This document shows, one piece after another, positions 16,285-25,124 of a stretch of 64,000 bases of DNA; position 1 is the stretch's first letter, and each line of letters begins with the position of its first letter. This stretch comes from Pseudomonas maumuensis (lineage in GTDB: Bacteria > Pseudomonadota > Gammaproteobacteria > Pseudomonadales > Pseudomonadaceae): assembly GCF_019139675.1 (NCBI RefSeq), contig NZ_CP077077.1:2666001-2730000 (forward strand), read 5' to 3'. The translations under genes and the position numbers were made by a program. The notes beneath the pieces are model-generated. The model worked only from the letters and a program-made list of their open reading frames with translations, was not told where the DNA came from and did not search any database.

Positions 16285-16528
16285 GAGCGCCGCCCGTGCG
16301 GCGCATCGCGGATGAATCCGCTCCTACATCTGTTGCAACGTGGCCATGCCTGATAGGCCATGGTTGTCAGCCTTGTGCGCTCGACGCGATTTTTCGGCGG
16401 GCATTGCAGCCGCCCCACCTGCCTCAAGCCCTGCGCCAAGGCAGGCAACCATGGCCTGACAGGTTCGGTACGTTGCAACGAATGTAGGAGCGGATTCATC
16501 CGCGATGCGCCGCGCGGGCGGCGCTGGA
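16285..16528. repeat. Large nested REP inverted repeat (about 88-nt arms)
   Basis: This element fills most of the 350-bp gap 16229-16578. The left arm (about 16285-16372) and right arm (about 16439-16528) are near-perfect inverted copies. Each contains a GCGCCGC-GCGGCGC hairpin, a REP core with GGATGAATCCGCTCCTACA, and extra matching sequence (GTTGCAACG, GGCCATGGTTG). The arms are far longer than an ordinary REP pair. No gene is supported inside. Confidence 0.8.
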
Positions 16529-16578
16529 TCTGATAGGCGCTGCAACACCAACGTTGTACACCTCGAAAGGGCTGCCCT

Positions 16579-17892
16579 TCAGAACGGCACCGCCACCGTC
16601 AGCTGGCTGTAAACGTTGGTCCCGCTGCCCACCTGGTTGCCGCCATTGCTTGCATCCTTGCGCGGCTTGAACAGCCCCAGCAGCGGGGTGACGATCAGGT
16701 GCTCGCTGACCGCCCATTCCACATACAGGTCCAGCTCCTGCGCATCGAGGTTCAATGTGTCGCGGCTACGCACCGTGTCGAAGTCGAAGAACAGCGCGCC
16801 GAGGGTCAGATTGTCCCGTGGCGTGGCCTTCAGGCCGACATGGTGGATGCCGCTATTGGTGTTGAACGGCCCAGCGTAGTTACCGGCGACCTCGCCCTGG
16901 ATCCAGGTGCCGTAGCCGCTGGAAAGCCCCGTGAACAGCAGGTCCCAGCCTGCGGAGTAGCGGGTGTAGCGGTAGCTCAGCTGCGGCGCCCAAGGGGTGT
17001 CGGCGAAGGTGTAGGCCGCTTCGCCGTACCAGGCGGTCTCATGCCCGCCGCGCTTGTCCTGCCAGGCGTATTCGAAGGCCAGGCGGGTGTTTGCCAGGCC
17101 CGCACTGCCTTCGCCCCGCACGCTGTAGACATCCATGCCTTCGCGGGCCTTCTGGAATTCGCTGGCCCACTGGTCGGTCACGTCGATGCCGTGGATATAG
17201 GTCAGGCCCAGGGTACCCAGGTCATGGGTGTAGTCCAGGGTGCCGGCCGCCAGCTCGGTTTCGGCCTGGGCACGGTTGTCGGACTTGAGCCACAGCACAC
17301 TGCCATGCAGCCCCTCCTTGCCGCCCAGGCGCAGCACCGCAGTGCGGTCGAAGGCGTGGCGCGCGCCTAGGTAGAAACCGCCGCCACGGTTGAGCTGGCC
17401 GTCGGCCGGGCCCTTGCCCAGGTTGGGGCCGTCGTCGTTGATCAGGAAGCCGTTGCCCAGGCGGATCACCTGGCGGCCGCCGGACAGGTCGACGCCATCC
17501 TTGCCCAGCAACGGGAACAGGTCGCCCGAGCGCCAGCCCAGGTAGGCGTCCTCGATCTTGGTGGTGCGTTCCGAGCCGTCCTGGTTGCCACCAGCGTCGC
17601 CGTCGCCCCAGGCGCCTGAGCTGACCCAGTTGAGGGCGCCGTACAAGCTGCCGTTGCCGCCCAGACCCTGGTCGCCGCTGAGGCCGTACTTGATGAAACC
17701 CTCGCGCCAGGTCGAGCCACCGGGGGTGCCATCGTAGTTGTGGCGGCTGTTGAACATGCCCCAGACCGCGAGCAGATCTGCGTTCAGGTGGCTGTCTTCG
17801 TCGGCGTACAGCTCGTAGGCCGGGCTGGCCTGGCCATGGATCAGCAGGGTCAGTGCCGTGGCCATTGCGGTGCGACGTGGAGTGAGACGCAT
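16579..17892 (-). CDS. Outer-membrane beta-barrel protein (alginate-export/porin-like)
   Basis: The 437-residue protein has a signal peptide (cleavage after about residue 22-25) and then alternating amphipathic strands rich in Tyr, Trp and Gly. It ends in V-A-V-P-F, the terminal phenylalanine typical of outer-membrane barrels. The general look (Y-L-G-W-R-S-G-D, F-Y-L-G-A-R-H-A-F-D, Q-L-S-Y-R-Y-T-R-Y-S) resembles the alginate-export family of 16-18-strand barrels rather than OprD. It lies 141 bp downstream of the second SDR in the same direction, so it could be the outer-membrane channel for the substrate of the catabolic cluster. Confidence 0.65.
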   Translation of the reverse strand: MRLTPRRTAMATALTLLIHGQASPAYELYADEDSHLNADLLAVWGMFNSRHNYDGTPGGSTWREGFIKYGLSGDQGLGGNGSLYGALNWVSSGAWGDGDAGGNQDGSERTTKIEDAYLGWRSGDLFPLLGKDGVDLSGGRQVIRLGNGFLINDDGPNLGKGPADGQLNRGGGFYLGARHAFDRTAVLRLGGKEGLHGSVLWLKSDNRAQAETELAAGTLDYTHDLGTLGLTYIHGIDVTDQWASEFQKAREGMDVYSVRGEGSAGLANTRLAFEYAWQDKRGGHETAWYGEAAYTFADTPWAPQLSYRYTRYSAGWDLLFTGLSSGYGTWIQGEVAGNYAGPFNTNSGIHHVGLKATPRDNLTLGALFFDFDTVRSRDTLNLDAQELDLYVEWAVSEHLIVTPLLGLFKPRKDASNGGNQVGSGTNVYSQLTVAVPF

Positions 17893-18033
17893 GGATCGAT
17901 CCTCGTTTGTTGTGTGCGGTCTTGAGTGCCGCGTCGTTGTGGAGGCAGTGTCGAAGGGCGACGGGCTATTAGCGCGTGGAACGCTGGCGGTGGTCTTGCC
18001 CGTGGCTGCCAGCGCTCTTGCATGTCGCCGCCA

Positions 18034-18801
18034 TCACAGGCGCGCGGCGGTCTCCGGCAGGGTGGCGCCGCCGTCGACCACCAGGGTCTGGCCGGTGATG
18101 TAGCGGGCGGCGTCGGAGGCCAGGAACAGCATCGCGGCAGCGATATCGATGGGCTCGCCCAGCCGCCCCAGGGGCACGCCGGCAGCGATCCGGGTGTTCA
18201 GGGCCGTATCGCCGAGGTTGTCCATGGCCGGTGTGCGCACCATCCCTGGTTCCACGCCGTTGACCCGCACATTCAGCGCCGCCAGTTCCAGTGCGGCATT
18301 GCGAATGAAGCCATTGATCCCGGCCTTGGACGCGGCGTAGTGGCTCAGACCCGGGTAAGCCACCCTGGGCCCGGTCACCGACGAGGTGGCCAGCACGCAT
18401 CCGCCACCCTGGCGGCGGAACAGGGGCAGGGCGCCCTGGGCAAGCCAGAACAACGCCCCCAGGTTCACCGCCAGGGTGCGCTGCAACATTTGCGGATCGA
18501 TCTCGGCGAATGGGGTGAGTGGAAAGTACGCAGCGTTGTGTACCAGCACATCCAAGCGTTCCAGCCCGGCCAGCATGGCGCCGATCGCGCCGGGGTCGGC
18601 CAGGTCGAGAATCTCCCCACGAACCTCGTGCCCCAACGCCATCTGGGTTTCGACCAGGTGTTGCAACGCCGGCGAATCGAGGTCCACCGCGAGCACCCGG
18701 GCGCCGCCTCGGGCGAACCCCTCGACGATGGCCTGGCCGATGCCGCCCGCCGCGCCGGTGACCAGCACCGTGCGGCCTGCGAAGTCGTAACGCGCATTCA
18801 T
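18034..18801 (-). CDS. Short-chain dehydrogenase/reductase (SDR)
   Basis: This is a classical SDR of 255 residues. The cofactor loop T-G-A-A-G-G-I-G is at 15-22, N90-A-A is the stabilising motif, and Y156-x3-K160 with an upstream serine near 141 is the catalytic set. D41 after the second strand favours NAD(H). It would oxidise or reduce a hydroxyl/keto group in the cluster's pathway. Its start overlaps the previous SDR's stop by four bases, so translation is coupled. It shares only moderate similarity with its neighbour, so the pair is not a recent duplication. Confidence 0.85.
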   Translation of the reverse strand: MNARYDFAGRTVLVTGAAGGIGQAIVEGFARGGARVLAVDLDSPALQHLVETQMALGHEVRGEILDLADPGAIGAMLAGLERLDVLVHNAAYFPLTPFAEIDPQMLQRTLAVNLGALFWLAQGALPLFRRQGGGCVLATSSVTGPRVAYPGLSHYAASKAGINGFIRNAALELAALNVRVNGVEPGMVRTPAMDNLGDTALNTRIAAGVPLGRLGEPIDIAAAMLFLASDAARYITGQTLVVDGGATLPETAARL

Positions 18802-19589
18802 GCCGACGGCTCCAGGCGGGTAAAGGGCAGGGTTGGCACGTCGACCACGCTGGAGCCGCCGTCGGCGGTGATCACCGTGCCGGTGACGATGCTGGCCTCG
18901 GCACTGATGAGAAACTGGCACACGGCGGCGATCTCGACGCTGCTGGCCGGGCGGCGCAGCGGCACGTCGGTGGTGACCCGGCGGTAGGCGGCATCGAGGT
19001 CTTCCTGGTAATGCGCCATCAACGTCTGCAGCTCCTGGTCCGCCATGGGTGTGCGTACCCAGCCCGGGCAGACACAGTTGACCCGCACGCCGAACGGTCC
19101 GTAGTCGCGGGCCAGCGAGCGGCTCAGACCCACCAGGGCGTGCTTGGCGGTGGTGTAGCCGCAGACCTCGGGGCCGGCGGCCAGCGAGGCGATGGAGCCC
19201 AGCAGTACCAGGCTGCCACGCCGTTCGCGCAGCAACGGCAGGCACGCCCGGGCGGTGTGGAAAGCGCTGTCGAGGTTGCTGCGCAGCGCCTCGCCCCAGG
19301 CACCGTCGCTGGTCTGCTCGGCGGCTCCCAGGCCATGGCCGCCGGCGCAGGCGATCACCGCGTCGAGGCCGCCGAAGCGGGTGCGCACTCGTTCGATAAA
19401 GCCGGCCCAGGTGGCGCTGTCGGCGGCATCGCCGGCCAGCACCAGGCCATCGCAGCGTTGCGCGACCCGCTCCAGCGCCGCGCGGCGACGGCCCACCAGC
19501 GCCACCTGCCAGCCCTGGCTGGCCAGGCGCAGGGCGCAGGCTTCACCGATGCCACTGCCGGCCCCGGTGACCAGCACGCTGCGGCTCAC
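18798..19589 (-). CDS. Short-chain dehydrogenase/reductase (SDR)
   Basis: The 263-residue classical SDR has T-G-A-G-S-G-I-G at 8-15, the catalytic Y145-x3-K149, and R34-R-R after the second strand, suggesting NADP(H) preference in contrast to its neighbour. The start is a GTG whose bases overlap the stop of the moaF gene (GTGA), and its own stop overlaps the next SDR (ATGA). Three genes are thus translationally linked. It probably catalyses a redox step on an intermediate of the aromatic/aldehyde pathway; the substrate is unknown. Confidence 0.85.
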   Translation of the reverse strand: MSRSVLVTGAGSGIGEACALRLASQGWQVALVGRRRAALERVAQRCDGLVLAGDAADSATWAGFIERVRTRFGGLDAVIACAGGHGLGAAEQTSDGAWGEALRSNLDSAFHTARACLPLLRERRGSLVLLGSIASLAAGPEVCGYTTAKHALVGLSRSLARDYGPFGVRVNCVCPGWVRTPMADQELQTLMAHYQEDLDAAYRRVTTDVPLRRPASSVEIAAVCQFLISAEASIVTGTVITADGGSSVVDVPTLPFTRLEPSA

Positions 19590-20404
19590 TGCCCATGCTC
19601 CGTGCGGTTGAGCACCCGGCAGTGGGACGCCACCGGGAAATTGGCCAGCGCATCGAAGCCGCCGCCCTGGTAGCCGAAGATCTTGCCGTCGCTGCGGTGC
19701 CGCGCCAGGTCGATCATCACCAGGCCCAGAGTGGGCACGATCTTTTCGCACCAGACGAACAGGTACAGCTGCTCGGCGATCTTGTAGTAGTACGCCCGGT
19801 CGGTGTCGCACAGACCCTGTTCGACGCCCTTGAGGCACTGCCAGCTGTAGTAGTTGGCGTTGAGGTAGATGTGCTCGTATTCCTCGGTGGGGCTGTAGCG
19901 GTAGTGGTTGCGCAGGCCGACCAGCTCGGTGCTCGGCGCGTGGGGGCAGGCGCCGGCCTGCCAGGGGCGGTCGAGGCTGCCGTGCAGGAAGCTGGCTTCG
20001 ACGCCGGTCAGTGCCTCGCCGGCCAGGGCCAGGGCGTACAGGCCGCGCTGGACGCGGGCCTGGTCGGGCAGGCGGCCGAGCACGGCGGTGAAGGCCTGCG
20101 CCAGGGTGTCGAGCACCAGCGACACCGACCAGGCCTGGCCGGCCTCGTGCTTGATGAAGTCGACCAGATAGATACCGGGGCGTACCGAAGTGGCCCGGTA
20201 GCCGGCGCTGCCGCTGCTGTGGCCGTCCGCCGCGTGCCAGTGAAGGCGCTCGCTGTCGAAGCGGTGCTCGATGATCCAGCCATTGGCGAAGTGCAGGTTG
20301 AGTGTGCGCCCGGACAGATCGGCCAGTTGCGGCAGGATGAAGGCCTCGGGGGCAAAGCCGTCGGCGAGTGCGCCCACGGTTATCCAGTCGGCGGTATTGG
20401 GCAT
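19586..20404 (-). CDS. moaF: MoaF family protein
   Basis: The 272-residue product resembles MoaF, first described in the monoamine (tyramine) regulon of Klebsiella. It has the N-terminal lipocalin-like half (L-N-L-H-F-A-N-G-W near 38) and the C-terminal half with an N-H-Y-R-Y-S-P-T-E-E-Y-E-H-I-Y-L motif. Despite the original name it is not a molybdenum cofactor enzyme; its biochemical role is not settled. It is the first of three overlapping genes with two SDRs. A MoaF next to an aldehyde dehydrogenase and a FeaR-type regulator suggests a link with aromatic amine or aldehyde catabolism. Confidence 0.7.
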   Translation of the reverse strand: MPNTADWITVGALADGFAPEAFILPQLADLSGRTLNLHFANGWIIEHRFDSERLHWHAADGHSSGSAGYRATSVRPGIYLVDFIKHEAGQAWSVSLVLDTLAQAFTAVLGRLPDQARVQRGLYALALAGEALTGVEASFLHGSLDRPWQAGACPHAPSTELVGLRNHYRYSPTEEYEHIYLNANYYSWQCLKGVEQGLCDTDRAYYYKIAEQLYLFVWCEKIVPTLGLVMIDLARHRSDGKIFGYQGGGFDALANFPVASHCRVLNRTEHGQ

Positions 20405-20480
20405 GGCGGTGACTCCTGTGGTTGGGGTGGCCACAGGGTGCAATGGCGCGGCGGGCGGCGGTATCAACCGGAAGGTTGAG

Positions 20481-21140
20481 TCACAGGTAGAGGGCAGCCA
20501 CCAGCTCTGTGCGGTTGCGCACGCCGAGCTTGCGGAACAGGTTGATTAGATGGGTCTTCACCGTCGGCAGGCCGACACCCAGGACGCGGGCGATCAGTTT
20601 GTTGCTGGTGCCCTGGCGTAGCAGTTCGGCGATCTGCCGTTCGCGCGGAGTCAGTTCGACGGGCGCGGGCGCGCTCGCCAGCGGCTGGCTGGCCACGGCG
20701 AGCTGCATCAGGCCTTGCAGGGGCAGCAGGCGTTCGAGCTCGTCGCTACGAAACTCACCGAGGCTGGCGCAGCGCAACAGCGAGACGCCGGCCACGGGGC
20801 GGCCATCGGCCTGGGCGATGATCTCGACCACGTCCACCACCTGATGCTGCGTGAGGAAACGCCGGTAGGTCTGGCCCTGGGCTTCGGGCAGGCGGGCCAG
20901 GCCCTGGCGCAGCGACACCACCGGTCGACCGATGGCCAGGCAGTGCCCGGGCTGCAGCGGGTCGAACGCCCGATAATGCTCGAGGTAGCGGGCATGCATC
21001 GGCGCCTGCAGGTCCTGCAACAGGAAGTCGCAGGCCTGCTGCCCGGCATCGATGCGGTAGAACGCCGCCAGCGAGGCCGGCACCTGCTGGCTGAAGGCCT
21101 GCAGGCAGTAGCGGCCCAGGTCGTGGTTGGCGCTGGTCAT
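20481..21140 (-). CDS. LuxR-type transcriptional regulator
   Basis: The 219-residue regulator has a C-terminal LuxR helix-turn-helix starting at L-T-P-R-E-R-Q-I (about 160-215), with the recognition helix around L-P-T-V-K-T-H-L. The N-terminal domain is not an acyl-homoserine-lactone pocket (the conserved W/Y/D set is not seen) and has no receiver aspartate, so the signal is probably a metabolite. It lies 2 bp after the aldehyde dehydrogenase stop and 76 bp before moaF, inside the operon it most likely controls. The dyad at 22773-22808 is a candidate binding site. Confidence 0.8.
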   Translation of the reverse strand: MTSANHDLGRYCLQAFSQQVPASLAAFYRIDAGQQACDFLLQDLQAPMHARYLEHYRAFDPLQPGHCLAIGRPVVSLRQGLARLPEAQGQTYRRFLTQHQVVDVVEIIAQADGRPVAGVSLLRCASLGEFRSDELERLLPLQGLMQLAVASQPLASAPAPVELTPRERQIAELLRQGTSNKLIARVLGVGLPTVKTHLINLFRKLGVRNRTELVAALYL

Positions 21141-21142
21141 GG

Positions 21143-22630
21143 TCAGTAGCGGATCATCACCGACTTCAGCTCGGTGAAGTCGTCGATGAACGCCGAGCCG
21201 AACTCGCGACCGATGCCGGAAGCCTTGATGCCGCCGAACGGCACCGCCGGGTCGAGCAGGGTGTGCATGTTGACCCACAGCGTCCCGGCCTGGATTTCCG
21301 GGATCAGGCGCATGGCCTTGCCCAGGTCGTTGGTCCACAGGCTCGCGCTCAGACCGTAGGGCGAGGCGTTCATCAGATGGATCAGTTCGTCCTCGTGGTC
21401 ATAGGGCAGGAAGGTCGCCACTGGGCCGAAGGTTTCCTGGTTGAGCAGGGTGTCGCCCGCGCTGTTGGCGAGAATGACAGTGGGCTCGACGAAGCAGCCC
21501 GGGCCATCGCCGAGGCGCCCGCCATGGACGATGCGGTTGCCCTCGGCGCGGGCGGTGGCGAACAGCTCGCCGAGCTTTTGCTGGTGCGGCTTGTTGGCCA
21601 CCGGGCCGAACTGGGTGGTTTCGTCCAGGGGCGAGCCGATCTTCAGTTGGCCCAGGCGCTGGGACAGGGCCTCGAGCAGCGGTTCGAGGCGCGAGCGATG
21701 GACGTAGAAACGCTCACCGGCGGCGCAGATCTGCCCGGAATGCAGGAAACCGGCCTCGATGATGCCGTCCACCGCCTTGTCGACAGCGACATCCGCCAGG
21801 AACGCCACGGCGTTCTTACCGCCCAGCTCGAGGGTCGCCCGGGTCAGCTTGGCGCCCATGGCCGCCTGGCCGACGGCGATGCCGGTGGGTACCGAGCCGG
21901 TGAACGACACCTTGTCGGTGTCGGGGTGCTCGACCAGCGCCTTGCCTACCTGGCCGCCGCCGGTCAGCACGTTGAGGGCGCCCGGAGGCAGGCCGGCCTG
22001 GCTGGCCAGTTCGGCGATGCGCAGCAGGGTCAGCGGGGTGAACTCGCTGGGCTTGAGCACGATGCTGCAGCCGGTGGTCAAGGCCGAGGCCAGCTTCCAC
22101 AGGGCGATCATGGTGGCGAAGTTCCACGGCACGATGCCCACCACCACGCCCACCGGCTCGCGCAGGGTAAAGGCGCTGTAGCGCTCGCCGGCGAAGGAGG
22201 GCAGCGACGGGGTGATGGTCTGGCCGGTGATCTTGGTGGCCCAACCGGCGTAGTAGCGCAGGAAGTGCGCGGCCTGCTCCACCTCGAAGGCGCGGGCGAT
22301 GCCGATCAGTTTGCCCGACTGCAGGGTTTCCAGTTGCGCCAGTTCCTCGCGATTGGCCTCCAGCAAGTCAGCCAGGCGCAACAGCACCGCGGCGCGGGCG
22401 GCGGGGCTGGTGCGCGACCAGCTGGCAAACCCCTGACGGGACGATGCGACGGCGCGCTCGACATCGGCCAGGTTGGCGTCGACGACCTGGGCGATGGCTT
22501 CGCCGTTGGCCGGGTTGTACACATTGATGCGGGCGCTGGACTGGCTGGCCACCGTTTCGCCGTGGATGTACAGGCCGTGCTCACGGGCGAGGAAGGCGCT
22601 GACGCTCGGAAGGAGGGGGATATCGCTCAT
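21143..22630 (-). CDS. Aldehyde dehydrogenase, phenylacetaldehyde-dehydrogenase-like
   Basis: The 495-residue NAD-dependent aldehyde dehydrogenase has general base E268 in L-E-L-G-G-K, nucleophile C302 in G-Q-I-C-A-A-G, V-P-W-N170-F, and the NAD loop F-T-G-S-V-P-T-G. The sequence resembles FeaB/phenylacetaldehyde dehydrogenases, which turn aryl-acetaldehydes into aryl-acetates. It is the first gene of the leftward run, divergent from the flavin-dependent oxygenase across 262 bp. An aldehyde step fits upstream deamination of an amine (see the FAD oxidase at 28788) or oxidation of a side chain. The exact aldehyde cannot be read from sequence. Confidence 0.85.
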   Translation of the reverse strand: MSDIPLLPSVSAFLAREHGLYIHGETVASQSSARINVYNPANGEAIAQVVDANLADVERAVASSRQGFASWSRTSPAARAAVLLRLADLLEANREELAQLETLQSGKLIGIARAFEVEQAAHFLRYYAGWATKITGQTITPSLPSFAGERYSAFTLREPVGVVVGIVPWNFATMIALWKLASALTTGCSIVLKPSEFTPLTLLRIAELASQAGLPPGALNVLTGGGQVGKALVEHPDTDKVSFTGSVPTGIAVGQAAMGAKLTRATLELGGKNAVAFLADVAVDKAVDGIIEAGFLHSGQICAAGERFYVHRSRLEPLLEALSQRLGQLKIGSPLDETTQFGPVANKPHQQKLGELFATARAEGNRIVHGGRLGDGPGCFVEPTVILANSAGDTLLNQETFGPVATFLPYDHEDELIHLMNASPYGLSASLWTNDLGKAMRLIPEIQAGTLWVNMHTLLDPAVPFGGIKASGIGREFGSAFIDDFTELKSVMIRY

Positions 22631-22772
22631 GACAGGGCTCCGGGTGGGCTTCGTGGCGGCGGGCTTGCCCCGCGATGGGCCGCAGCGGCCCGATTTGCGC
22701 AGGTTAGAGCGCGGCAAACCGGCGTTCTTGTCTGCCCATGCCAGCCACCATGACTCAGCCTGCCAGGCCCAT

Positions 22773-22808
22773 GAAAAGTGCAATCCGAGGTGCGGAAGTT
22801 GCATTTTC
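22773..22808. promoter_or_regulatory. Candidate operator between divergent catabolic operons
   Basis: An inverted repeat, GAAAAGTGCAA at 22773-22783 and TTGCATTTTC at 22799-22808, is separated by 15 bp. It lies midway between the divergent starts of the aldehyde dehydrogenase and the oxygenase. The symmetry suggests a dimeric activator site serving both directions, most simply for the LuxR-type regulator of the cluster. Which regulator binds is inference. Confidence 0.4.
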
Positions 22809-22892
22809 GGCCTCGACCACGGCTCCCATACTGACCTGGCATTCATAAGCGAGTCGCGCATTCCAGGCGGCGCTCGCCAGGGTCCAATAACA

Positions 22893-24074
22893 ATGAGCCA
22901 GACCATGAAAAAGCCAAACCCCCTGCTCGAAGACCTCAAACCCCTGCTGCCGGCCATTGCCGCCCGCGCCGACCAGGCCGAGCGCGAGCGCTGCGTACCC
23001 GCCGAGAACATCGCCACGCTCAAGGCCATAGGCCTGCACAAGGCCTTCCTGCCCAGGCACTACGGCGGCTTGGAAATCAGCCTGCCGCTGTTCGCCGAGT
23101 GCATCGCCGCTCTGGCCGGTGCCTGTGCCAGCACTGCCTGGGCCATGAGCCTGCTGTGTACCCACAGCCATCAGTTGGCGATGTTCCCGGCACGCTTGCA
23201 GGACGAGATCTGGGGCCACGACCCGGACGCCACCGCCAGTAGCAGCATTGCCCCGTTCGGTCGTACCGAAGAAGTCGAGGGCGGTGTGCTGTTCAGTGGC
23301 GAGATGGGCTGGAGCAGCGGCTGTGACCACGCCGAGTGGGCGATCATGGGCTTTCGCCGGGCCAACCCTGAGGGCGGCCAGGACTACTGCTTCGCCGTGC
23401 TGCCGCGCAGCGACTACCAGATCCGCGACGACTGGTTCGCCGCTGGCATGCGCGCCAGTGGTAGCCGCACACTGATCGTCGAGCGCGCCTTCGTGCCCGA
23501 ACACCGCATTCAGAAGGCCAGGGACATGATGGAGGGCCAGTCGGCGGGCTTCGGGTTGTACCCGGACAGCGCAATCTACTTCAACCCGTACCGACCCTAT
23601 TTCGCCAGCGGATTCTCCACGGTCAGCCTGGGTATCGCCGAGCGCATGCTCGAAGTGTTCAGGGACAAGACCCGCAACCGCGTGCGCGCCTATACCGGCG
23701 CCGCCGTCGGCGCTGCCACCCCGGCGCTGATGCGCCTGGCCGAGTCCACCCACCAGGTTGCTGCGGCGCGGGCGCTGCTGGAAAAGAGTTGGCAGCAGAT
23801 CGCCGAGTACAGTACCCGCCACCAGTACCCGACCCGCACGGAGCTGGCCTACTGGCGCACCAACCAGGGCTACGCGGTCAAGCTGTGCATCCAGGCCGTG
23901 GATCGGCTGATGGAGGCAGCCGGCGGTGGTGCCTGGTTCGATGGCAGCGAGCTGCAGCGGCTGTTCCGCGATGCGCACATGACCGGGGCGCACGCCTACA
24001 CCGACTATGACGTCTGCGCGCAGATCCTCGGGCGCGAGTTGATGGGGCTGGAGCCGGATCCGGCGATGACCTGA
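22893..24074 (+). CDS. Flavin-dependent monooxygenase, acyl-CoA-dehydrogenase fold (HpaH/HsaA/IacA type)
   Basis: The 393-residue protein has the acyl-CoA-dehydrogenase fold but is of the oxygenase branch. The family marks are A-C-A-S-T-A-W near residue 90, the W-x-S-G-C-D-H-A-E-W loop near 142, and the C-terminal D-A-H-M-T-G-A-H-A-Y-T-D-Y motif, with no acyl-CoA dehydrogenase catalytic Glu. Relatives are the oxygenase of Acinetobacter 4-hydroxyphenylacetate hydroxylase, HsaA and IacA. They use reduced flavin from a partner reductase, which is encoded 75 bp downstream. It should hydroxylate an aromatic or heteroaromatic ring. The start is the ATG before S-Q-T-M-K-K; a second in-frame ATG lies three codons on. 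Confidence 0.82.
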   Translation: MSQTMKKPNPLLEDLKPLLPAIAARADQAERERCVPAENIATLKAIGLHKAFLPRHYGGLEISLPLFAECIAALAGACASTAWAMSLLCTHSHQLAMFPARLQDEIWGHDPDATASSSIAPFGRTEEVEGGVLFSGEMGWSSGCDHAEWAIMGFRRANPEGGQDYCFAVLPRSDYQIRDDWFAAGMRASGSRTLIVERAFVPEHRIQKARDMMEGQSAGFGLYPDSAIYFNPYRPYFASGFSTVSLGIAERMLEVFRDKTRNRVRAYTGAAVGAATPALMRLAESTHQVAAARALLEKSWQQIAEYSTRHQYPTRTELAYWRTNQGYAVKLCIQAVDRLMEAAGGGAWFDGSELQRLFRDAHMTGAHAYTDYDVCAQILGRELMGLEPDPAMT

Positions 24075-24662
<588 letters not shown>

Positions 24663-24694
24663 GTGTTCGACGCCAGTGTTGCAGTGCCTGTGAA

Positions 24695-24944
24695 ATCGAG
24701 CGCCGCCCGCGCGGCGCATCGCTGGCAAGCCAGCTCCCACATCTGTTTCGGGCCAGTTATGCCTGCGCCGCCGCGGCTGTACGCCTTGTTGGTCCGACGC
24801 GGTTTCAGCGTGGGCATCACTGCCGCCCCGCAGGCCTCAAGGCATGCACCAGGGCGGACAGCGATGACCTCACAGGATTGATTGGCCCGAAACAGATGTG
24901 GGAGCTGGCTTGCCAGCGATGCGCCGCGCGGGCGGCGCTCGATC
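24695..24944. repeat. Large REP inverted repeat (about 62-nt arms) in 462-bp gap
   Basis: The gap 24663-25124 holds no gene I can support. Arms at about 24695-24756 and 24882-24944 are inverted copies. Each contains GAGCGCCGCC-GCGGCGC, the REP core GCTGGCAAGCCAGCTCCCAC, and ATCTGTTTCGGGCCA. The long middle segment (about 125 bp) and the extended arms resemble the element at 16285-16528. It may stop transcription between the reductase and the permease. Confidence 0.8.
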
Positions 24945-25124
24945 TCAAGAGCGATGCAAGGCTATCGCCTGGCATCTGGCAACACGGATCAAGGTCGGCG
25001 GCAGGCAGTGGCAAGACCCGTCTGGGTGGAGGCCGCAAAGTGACGGGGAACACCCGGCGTACGCCAGCACTTGCGGCGCGCCGGGCAAGCGGTCATCTTT
25101 CCCTCGTCCACCCAGGGCCTACCC

